From: Streptomyces sp. H27-H5
Lineage (GTDB): Bacteria; Actinomycetota; Actinomycetes; Streptomycetales; Streptomycetaceae
Assembly: GCF_026627505.1 (NCBI RefSeq)
Contig: NZ_JAPNLK010000037.1
Location: 1 to 64,000, forward strand
Direction: 5' to 3'
DNA length: 64,000 bases
Shown: piece after piece, positions 58,012 through 64,000 of the stretch
Layout of the letters: every line of letters begins with the position of its first letter
Numbering within the stretch: the first letter of the stretch is position 1
Notes under the pieces: model-generated
The model's input: the letters and a program-made list of their open reading frames with translations, nothing else
What the model was told of the DNA's origin: nothing
Database searches by the model: none
Translations under genes and position numbers: made by a program

Positions 58012-60267
58012 TCAACGCCGATCATGCGCCCCCGGCAACGGGAGCTCGAACCACACCACCTTTCCACTGCTCAGCCGCGTCGCACCCCAGCGGCGGGCCA
58101 GCCGGTTGACCAGGAACAGGCCCCGACCGCCCTCGTCGGTGTCCCGTGCCCGGCGCTGGCGCGGCAGCTGCGGGGAGTCGTCGCCGACCTCGCAGCGCAG
58201 CACGTCCGTACGCAGCAGGCGCAGGGTCACCGGCCGCTCGGCGTACCGCACGGCATTGGTGACCACCTCGCTGACCAGCAGCTCCAGCGAATCGCTCAGC
58301 TCCTCCAGACCCCACCGGGTCAGCGCCCGGCGGGCGAACCGACGGGCCCGGCCCGGCGCGGTCTCCTCCGGGTCCAGGAACCAGTACGCGACGTCACTGG
58401 GCGCGATCCCCTCGAAACGGGCCGCGAGCAGCGCGATGTCGTCGTCCCGGTCGCCCGGGCCGAGCATGTCCAGGACGTCGTCGCACAGGGCCTCCAGCGG
58501 CGGCGGGTGGTCCAGGCCCGTCAGCTGTGCGGTCGTCGCCAGCCGCTCGCGGAGCTGCTCGATGCCCGTCCACACGTCGCGCAGCCGGGACTCGACCAGC
58601 CCGTCGGTGTACAGCAGCAGGGTGGCCCCGGCCGGGGCGTCCAGCTCCACGGCCTCGAAGTCCACGCCACCCACGCCGATCGGGGCGCCCGGCGGCACCC
58701 GCAGCACCTCGGCGCGGCCGCCCAGGTGGAGCAGGACGGGCGGCGGATGGCCGGCGTTGGCGATGGTGATCCGGTGCGAGACGGGGTCGTAGACCGCGTA
58801 CAGGCAGGTCGCCATCCGGTCCGAGCCGAGCCGCTGCGCCTGCTCGTCCAAGTGGTGCAGCACCTCGGCGGGCGGCAGGTCGAGCTGCGCCAGGGTCTGC
58901 GCCGTGGTGCGCAGCTGGCCCATGATCGCGGCGGAGGTCATGGAATGCCCCATGACGTCGCCGACGACCAGCGCGACCCGGCTGCCGGGCAGCGGTATGG
59001 CGTCGTACCAGTCGCCGCCGACCCGGGCCGTCTCGGCGGCGGGCAGGTAGCGGGAGGCCAGCCGCACCCCGGTGGGCTGGGGGAGGCTGTCCGGGAGCAT
59101 GGTGCGCTGGAGTTCGTCGGCGATGTACGCCTCACGGCCGTACAGCACCGCCTTGTCGATGCCGAGCGCGGTGTGGGTCGCCAACTGGGCGGCGACCAGC
59201 AGGTCGTTCGTCTCGAAGGCGGGCCGGTCGGGGGTGCGCAGGAACACCGCCGCGCCGATCACGCGCCGGCGGCCCCGCAACGGGGCCAGGATGGCCCGCT
59301 GACCGCGCGGGACGGGATGGTCGGCCCCGAGCAGCTCCGGGAGCGCGTCCTTGGCTCCTGCGGCCGACCCGAAGACGGGCCGTACGCCGCGCAGCACCTC
59401 GGCGAGCGCCCCGCCCGGCCGGATCTCGCACAATTCGGCCGCCGGCAGGTCGCCCTGCGGGCCGACGAGCGTCATCTGGCTGAAGTCGAGCTCGCCGGCG
59501 GCCCCCGCGGCCCCGGCGGGATCGCCCCCGGTCAGATCGTCGAGCGGCCGGAGCCGGTCGGTGCGTCGGAGCCTTAAGACGACCGGTCCGACGGGGCGCT
59601 CGTCGCCCACCGGCAGCGGGTCGCGCAGATAGACGAGGATCGCGTCCGAGAACGTCGGCACGGTCGCCCGGCACAGGCCCAGCACGATCTCGTCGAGGTC
59701 GATGCCCCGCGCGATCCGGCGGGTGGCCGCGCCGACGAAGCGCAGCCGGTCGCCTTCCCTGCGGGCCGTGCCGGTTTCCGCGCCGGCGATCGGGCCGCCG
59801 CCGTGCCGGCCCGCGCCGCCGCCGACACCGTCGACCTGGAGGCCGTCGGCCGTTGGGCCGTCGAGTTCCGCGGTCGGGGCGGTGGGATCGGGGCGGCTGC
59901 CCGGCCGGGCGCCGTGCGTGGTCCGGTCCTCCCCGCCCCGGGGGCGGAGCGGTTCGGGTGCGCGGTCCTGCGCCGAGGCGCCGGCGGCCGCGTTGCGTGC
60001 GGCCTCGCCGTCCCGGGGCCGGGCGCCGCCCTGACCCGGCTCCCCGCCGGCCGGCACGTCCGCCGGGGAGGCGGCCGCGGTGCGCGGCCGCGGAAGTTCG
60101 GCGGCCGAGGCGGACGCGGGGGCACCGCGCTCCGCGCCCGGCCCCTGCGCATGCGTGCGTACGGCCTCGGTGGCCGCGACGGCGGCCTTGCCGTGGCCGG
60201 CATCGTCCGTACCTCCGCCGGAGGCGACGGGCTGCGGGCCCTCCTGGGAGGTGGGGTACTCCGTCAC
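58012..60267 (-). CDS. GAF-SpoIIE phosphatase-HATPase regulatory protein
   Basis: A 751-residue soluble signalling protein. Ala/Gly/Pro-rich N terminus (1-165) without domain, GAF-like domain (about 170-385), PP2C-type SpoIIE phosphatase (about 400-610: RVGGDWYDAIPL, VVGDVMGHSMTSA, LLLYTDGLVESR, DDDIALLAARF), then an anti-sigma-type HATPase (about 625-745: SELLVSEVVTNAVRYA, DEGGRGLFLVNRLARRWG). Such proteins switch anti-anti-sigma partners, but kinase and phosphatase act on an unknown pathway. GTG start weakly supported. Downstream catalase may be co-transcribed. Confidence 0.92.
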   Translation of the reverse strand: MTEYPTSQEGPQPVASGGGTDDAGHGKAAVAATEAVRTHAQGPGAERGAPASASAAELPRPRTAAASPADVPAGGEPGQGGARPRDGEAARNAAAGASAQDRAPEPLRPRGGEDRTTHGARPGSRPDPTAPTAELDGPTADGLQVDGVGGGAGRHGGGPIAGAETGTARREGDRLRFVGAATRRIARGIDLDEIVLGLCRATVPTFSDAILVYLRDPLPVGDERPVGPVVLRLRRTDRLRPLDDLTGGDPAGAAGAAGELDFSQMTLVGPQGDLPAAELCEIRPGGALAEVLRGVRPVFGSAAGAKDALPELLGADHPVPRGQRAILAPLRGRRRVIGAAVFLRTPDRPAFETNDLLVAAQLATHTALGIDKAVLYGREAYIADELQRTMLPDSLPQPTGVRLASRYLPAAETARVGGDWYDAIPLPGSRVALVVGDVMGHSMTSAAIMGQLRTTAQTLAQLDLPPAEVLHHLDEQAQRLGSDRMATCLYAVYDPVSHRITIANAGHPPPVLLHLGGRAEVLRVPPGAPIGVGGVDFEAVELDAPAGATLLLYTDGLVESRLRDVWTGIEQLRERLATTAQLTGLDHPPPLEALCDDVLDMLGPGDRDDDIALLAARFEGIAPSDVAYWFLDPEETAPGRARRFARRALTRWGLEELSDSLELLVSEVVTNAVRYAERPVTLRLLRTDVLRCEVGDDSPQLPRQRRARDTDEGGRGLFLVNRLARRWGATRLSSGKVVWFELPLPGAHDRR

Positions 60268-60519
60268 GCGTGGAATTCCGTCCGTTTGCGCTCGATGTGC
60301 GCTGCACTCAATCGGTCAGTCGCGGTATACCCGCTCAGCGGCAGGGGCACCACCGCCCCGCGGTTCCGCGTCCCGCTCGTTACCTCTCGCCCAGCGTTGA
60401 TCTCCGGTCAAGTCCCGTGTACGGCACGTCAATTACGGATGTACAGCCTGGCGGCAACGCCGCAGACGGCCCGGCGGAGGACGATCCTACGGTTGAACCC
60501 CGGGGGCGCATCAAGGGTC

Positions 60520-61239
60520 TCATGAGGTCATATGCGCCGGGGTGCGGTCCCAGTCCTCGGGCAGAACCGGCACTCTCCAGCCCGGATCCGGCCTCCACTT
60601 CTCCCATCCGGAGGAGAACGGCGCCCCCCATTCCTTGATGACCTCCACGGCCGCCAGGCCCGCCGCCTCCACCTCGCGCGCCCGCTCGGGAGGCATCAGG
60701 CCGATCCGCCGCGCCTGCGCGAACTCGTCCTCGTCCAGCCACTTCCAGCTGCGGTCCGGGGCCACGGCGATGTCCAGGAAGTGGTCCACGGAGTCCACCC
60801 CGCCGGCCCAGCGGGTCCGCGGTTCCTCCAGGTTCACGTACCAGTTCTTGAAGCGCCAGCCCCGCTCCCAGAACAGCCACACCGACCACGGGTCCCCGGG
60901 GCGGGCCAACTTCAGCACCCCGGTGCCGAACCAGTGCGACCGGGCGGTGGTGCGCGGCGCGGTGTACCGGGTGGCGAGGGGCTCCTCGTGGACCGAGGTG
61001 CCGTCGGCCAGCACCGGCTTGACGCACTCGGTGCCGGGGGCCATCCACACGGCCAGCAACTCGTCGGTGTCCCGCACCACCGTCACGGGTCGACAGATGT
61101 GGACCCGGCCCGCCGGGCCCGGGGCGTGGTCGCGGTAGCGCCACAGGATCTGCTCGCCGGGCGCCCAGTGCGAGCCCCGGGCCCCGTCGTGCGTCCCGGT
61201 GCGCGCCACGCCGCCCCCGCGGCCTCCGATACCTGTCAT
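60520..61239 (-). CDS. DUF402 (FomD-like) protein
   Basis: A 239-residue protein with a DUF402 domain (about 95-215). Hallmarks: WSVWLFWERGWRFKNWYVNLEEP.. and SVDHFLDIAVAPDRSWKWLDEDEFAQARRIGLM. FomD hydrolyses a cytidylyl intermediate in fosfomycin synthesis, and other members are nucleoside diphosphatases; the role here is unknown. No Shine-Dalgarno; TAAGAT lies 6 bases upstream of the ATG, suggesting a leaderless mRNA. Confidence 0.88.
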   Translation of the reverse strand: MTGIGGRGGGVARTGTHDGARGSHWAPGEQILWRYRDHAPGPAGRVHICRPVTVVRDTDELLAVWMAPGTECVKPVLADGTSVHEEPLATRYTAPRTTARSHWFGTGVLKLARPGDPWSVWLFWERGWRFKNWYVNLEEPRTRWAGGVDSVDHFLDIAVAPDRSWKWLDEDEFAQARRIGLMPPERAREVEAAGLAAVEVIKEWGAPFSSGWEKWRPDPGWRVPVLPEDWDRTPAHMTS

Positions 61240-61245
61240 GCGCAG

Positions 61246-61251
61246 ATCTTA
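61246..61251 (-). promoter_or_regulatory. Possible leaderless -10 box of the DUF402 gene
   Basis: On the minus strand TAAGAT is separated from the ATG by six bases, so transcription would start at or next to the start codon. No good -35 is visible. Confidence 0.45.
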
Positions 61252-61341
61252 GGGCTGAGGTCCGTACACATGACGCGACGCAGGTCACGGAGGTGGCCGG
61301 GGACGGGAAACGACCGAATCCGGCCCCCGGCGGGGGCGATT

Positions 61342-62757
61342 TCAGGGCCGGGTCATCCGCAGGACGTCCAGCGCCTCGTCCAACTGGGCGAGGGTCAGCG
61401 CGCCGCGTTCGACGTAGCCCTCCTCCAGGACGACCTCCCTGATCGTCTTCCGTTCCGCCAGCGACCGCTTCGCCACCTTGGCCGCCTCCTCGTAGCCGAT
61501 GTAGCGGTTCAGGGGGGTCACCACCGAGGGCGAGGATTCGGCGTACTCCCTGGCCCGCTCGGAGTTGGCGCTGATCCCGTCCACCGTCCGGTCGGCGAGC
61601 AGCCGGCTCGCGTTGCCGAGCAGGCGGATCGATTCGAGCAGGTTCCGGGCCATCATCGGGAGCATCACATTGAGCTCGAAGTTGCCGGCGGCGCCCCCGA
61701 CGGCGACCGCGGTGTCGTTGCCCATCACCTGTGCGGCGACCATGAGGACGGCCTCCGGGATCACCGGATTGACCTTTCCGGGCATGATCGAGGACCCCGG
61801 TTGCAGATCCGGGAGATTGATTTCGGCCAATCCCGTGCGCGGTCCGGAGGCCATCCAACGCAGATCGTTGGAGATCTTGGTGAGCGAGACCGCGATCGTG
61901 CGGAGCATTCCGGAGGTCTCCACCAGCGCGTCCCGGGCGCCCTGGGCCTCGAAATGGTCCCGCGCCTCGGTCAACGGCAGTCCGGTGGCCTCGGCCACCT
62001 CCGCGATCACGGCGGCGGAGAACCCGGGCGGCGTGTTGATGCCGGTGCCCACGGCCGTTCCGCCCAGGGGGAGTTCGGCCAGTCGTGGCAGCGCCGCGCG
62101 CAACCGCTCGACGCCGTAGCGGATCTGGACGGCGTATCCGCCGAACTCCTGGCCGAGCGTGACCGGGGTGGCGTCCATCAGGTGGGTGCGGCCGGCCTTG
62201 ACCACCGCGACGAACTCGGCGGACTTGCGCTCCATCGCGTCGGCGAGGTGCTCCAGCGCCGGGATCAGCTCGCCGATGACGGCGGCGGTCGCGGCGATGT
62301 GGATGGAGGACGGGAACACGTCGTTGGAGCTCTGCGAGGCGTTGACGTGGTCGTTCGGGTGGACCGGGCGGCCGAGACGTTCACCGGCCAGCGTGGCGAT
62401 CACCTCGTTGGCGTTCATGTTCGACGAGGTGCCGGAGCCGGTCTGGAACACGTCCACCGGGAAGTGCTCGTCCCAACGACCCTCCGCGACCTCCTCGGCG
62501 GCGGACCGGACGGCCTCGGCCACATCCGCGTCCAGGACGCCGAGCCGGGCGTTCACCACGGCGGCCGCGGCCTTGATCCGGGCCAGTGCGGCGATGTGGG
62601 CGTGCTCCAGGCGCTGCCCCGAGATCGGGAAGTTCTCCACCGCGCGCTGTGTCTGGGCCCGCCACTTCGCGTGGGCGGGGACCCGTACCTCACCCATGGA
62701 GTCGTGCTCGATCCGGAACGCGCCGGGTGTTCCTGCGGCCTGCTGATCCTCGGTCAT
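61342..62757 (-). CDS. fumC: Fumarate hydratase, class II
   Basis: A 471-residue TCA-cycle enzyme hydrating fumarate to L-malate. Signature GSSIMPGKVNP at 321-331 with the catalytic Ser322; GRTHLMDATPVTLGQEF holds His192; TGSGTSSNMNANEV and NASQSSNDVFPSS are the other conserved regions. The iron-sulfur class I type is excluded. Start at MTEDQQ (AGGAGG with 8-base spacing) preferred over ATG 62763. Divergent from the SGNH hydrolase gene. Confidence 0.97.
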   Translation of the reverse strand: MTEDQQAAGTPGAFRIEHDSMGEVRVPAHAKWRAQTQRAVENFPISGQRLEHAHIAALARIKAAAAVVNARLGVLDADVAEAVRSAAEEVAEGRWDEHFPVDVFQTGSGTSSNMNANEVIATLAGERLGRPVHPNDHVNASQSSNDVFPSSIHIAATAAVIGELIPALEHLADAMERKSAEFVAVVKAGRTHLMDATPVTLGQEFGGYAVQIRYGVERLRAALPRLAELPLGGTAVGTGINTPPGFSAAVIAEVAEATGLPLTEARDHFEAQGARDALVETSGMLRTIAVSLTKISNDLRWMASGPRTGLAEINLPDLQPGSSIMPGKVNPVIPEAVLMVAAQVMGNDTAVAVGGAAGNFELNVMLPMMARNLLESIRLLGNASRLLADRTVDGISANSERAREYAESSPSVVTPLNRYIGYEEAAKVAKRSLAERKTIREVVLEEGYVERGALTLAQLDEALDVLRMTRP

Positions 62758-62864
62758 TTCCATGGCCTCCTCAAAAAGTTGAGCAATTGTCTTGTTCGAA
62801 CTGTTCCCAAGTCATCTACCGGCCAGTAAATACCGGGGGTAACACCGATCTCGGGGAGGCGTTC

Positions 62865-64000
62865 ATGGCACGTGCGCGTACCAGACCCATGCTCAGATCT
62901 ACCGTCGTCGCCGTCACGGCGATCGCGGCCGCCCTCGGCGGCGTCGGCGCCGTCACTCCCATGGCCCAGGCGGCGCCCGTCGCCGCCGTCACCCCTCTCT
63001 CGCCGGAACTGGAGGCGATCCGGGCCGCCGAGGCGACCAAGATCTACGGTGACTCTGTCATCCGCCCGCTCGCGGAGCGCAAGACCGGCCTGATCTCGCT
63101 CGGCGACAGCGAGATCTCGGGCGAGGGCGTCGGCGCCTACGACCCCGCGACCAACACCCCGAACAACCAGTGCCACCGCTCGCCGGACTCCGCGATCCAC
63201 CGCACCGGCATCCCCGCCGACCTGACCTTCAACGTCGCCTGTTCCGGCGGCTACACGGGCAACATCAGGATCGGCGGCAGCAAGCAGTACGCCGACGAAC
63301 TCGTGCAGAGCGACAACCTCGCCATCAAGGCCCGCAACACCAAGATCAAGATGGTGCTGCTGGTCGCCGGCGCCAACGACGACCTCCAGTTCGGCCCCGT
63401 CATGACCGACTGCGTCACCCGCTGGGTGCTCGCTCAGGGCACCTGCGAACCCAAGTACGGCCCCGGCTGGCAGGCGCGCGTCGACGGCCTGAAGCCCAAG
63501 GTGGAGGCCACCGTCGCCGACCTCAAGACGGTCATGCGCGACGCGGGCTACGCCGACACCGACTACAAGCTCGTCATGATGGGCTACCCCAGCCCGATCG
63601 GCCCCGACTTCAACGACAACCCGAACTTCCCCGGCAAGCTCCCCGGCGGCTGCGCCGGCTACGACTCCGACGCCACCTGGGGCCGCAATCAAGCGGTACC
63701 CGCCTTCGAGAAGGGCATGCGGGCCGCCGCCCTCGCCTCCGGCGCCACCTACCTGGACAACTCCCGGCTCTTCCACGGCCACGAGGTGTGCATGGAGGAC
63801 GCCTGGGCCCGCGGCCTCTACCTCGACCTCGGGGACCACTTCCCGTGGGACGAGAACACCGCCCGGCAGTCCTTCCACCCCAACTACCGGGGCCACGGCG
63901 CCTTCGCCTCCTGCCTGACCCAGCTCTACACCTCGGGCCTGCGCGAGGCCTCCTGCGCCGACCCCGCGAGCACCGGCGCCCCGGTCCTCCAGGCCGGAGC
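62865..64000 (+). CDS. Secreted SGNH/GDSL-type hydrolase, 3' end beyond window
   Basis: At least 378 residues, open at the window end. A signal peptide of about 37 residues (ending AQAAP) precedes an SGNH esterase/lipase fold: LISLGDSEISGEG with Ser82 (block I), ACSGGYTGNI region, LLVAGANDD (block III Asn) and SFHPNYRGHGAF with the Asp-x-x-His-type dyad. Several cysteines suggest disulphides. GGGGAGG precedes the ATG by 6 bases. Any domain after residue 378 is not visible; substrate unknown. Confidence 0.88.
   Translation, partial: MARARTRPMLRSTVVAVTAIAAALGGVGAVTPMAQAAPVAAVTPLSPELEAIRAAEATKIYGDSVIRPLAERKTGLISLGDSEISGEGVGAYDPATNTPNNQCHRSPDSAIHRTGIPADLTFNVACSGGYTGNIRIGGSKQYADELVQSDNLAIKARNTKIKMVLLVAGANDDLQFGPVMTDCVTRWVLAQGTCEPKYGPGWQARVDGLKPKVEATVADLKTVMRDAGYADTDYKLVMMGYPSPIGPDFNDNPNFPGKLPGGCAGYDSDATWGRNQAVPAFEKGMRAAALASGATYLDNSRLFHGHEVCMEDAWARGLYLDLGDHFPWDENTARQSFHPNYRGHGAFASCLTQLYTSGLREASCADPASTGAPVLQAG

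Noticed and set aside
62754..63896. 380-codon minus-strand frame opposite the SGNH hydrolase
   Set aside because: Val/Gly/Ala-rich shadow of a plus-strand gene with signal peptide and catalytic motifs.

Overview
This 64 kb window has very high G+C, strong G/C bias at third codon positions, many GTG starts, frequent ATGA/GTGA stop-start overlaps and long GC-rich hairpins between genes. Together with its gene families (Tad/Flp pilus genes, GTP-type PEP carboxykinase, AhpCD/OxyR, SpoIIE phosphatase with GAF and HATPase domains, a DasR-type site at a chitinase) this points to a Streptomyces chromosome. From memory the order from pckG through ahpCD/oxyR to the class II fumarase resembles the conserved core of Streptomyces chromosomes. 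No rRNA, tRNA, IS element, prophage or CRISPR array was seen.

Left part (1-17.9 kb): a short NUDIX protein, a thioredoxin-like YyaL/DUF255 protein, a hemolysin III protein, pckG, small unknowns, an AlaA-type aminotransferase and a YdcF-type membrane protein. A D-amino-acid cluster follows: an N-acyl-D-amino-acid deacylase and a D-serine-dehydratase-like enzyme diverge from an IclR regulator coupled to RidA. A secreted M14 carboxypeptidase and a modular GH18 chitinase with a DasR-like site complete this part.

Centre (17.9-29.3 kb): a tight block of Tad/Flp pilus genes. It encodes a zinc-ribbon protein, CpaB, a CpaE/TadZ ATPase, two TadE pseudopilins, TadA, TadB and TadC, then a histidine kinase/response regulator pair, the Flp pilin, a TadG-like protein, a lipoprotein and an OmpA-like protein. 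The probable prepilin peptidase lies 9 kb further on, divergent from a DUF192 gene. All three pilin-like proteins keep the G|xxxxE processing signature. The response regulator lacks the usual receiver lysine.

Right part (29.3-64 kb): two TetR-controlled divergons (a DUF1348 protein and a DHA2 efflux pump), a polysaccharide deacetylase, an orphan sugar-type binding lipoprotein, a SUKH protein, a probable 6C RNA, an aldo/keto reductase, a short-chain Z-isoprenyl transferase, PIN-PhoH, a secreted lytic transglycosylase, an AI-2E permease, ahpD-ahpC/oxyR, a PadR-ABC-FtsX operon, an SPFH protein coupled to a ribbon-helix-helix protein, a class A PBP, a catalase, a SpoIIE phosphatase, DUF402, fumC, and an SGNH hydrolase cut by the window end.

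The best candidates for something under-described are the Tad block with its built-in two-component system and envelope accessory proteins, the SPFH-RHH coupled pair, and the 6C-like RNA. Several intergenic palindromes look like operators whose regulators are unknown.
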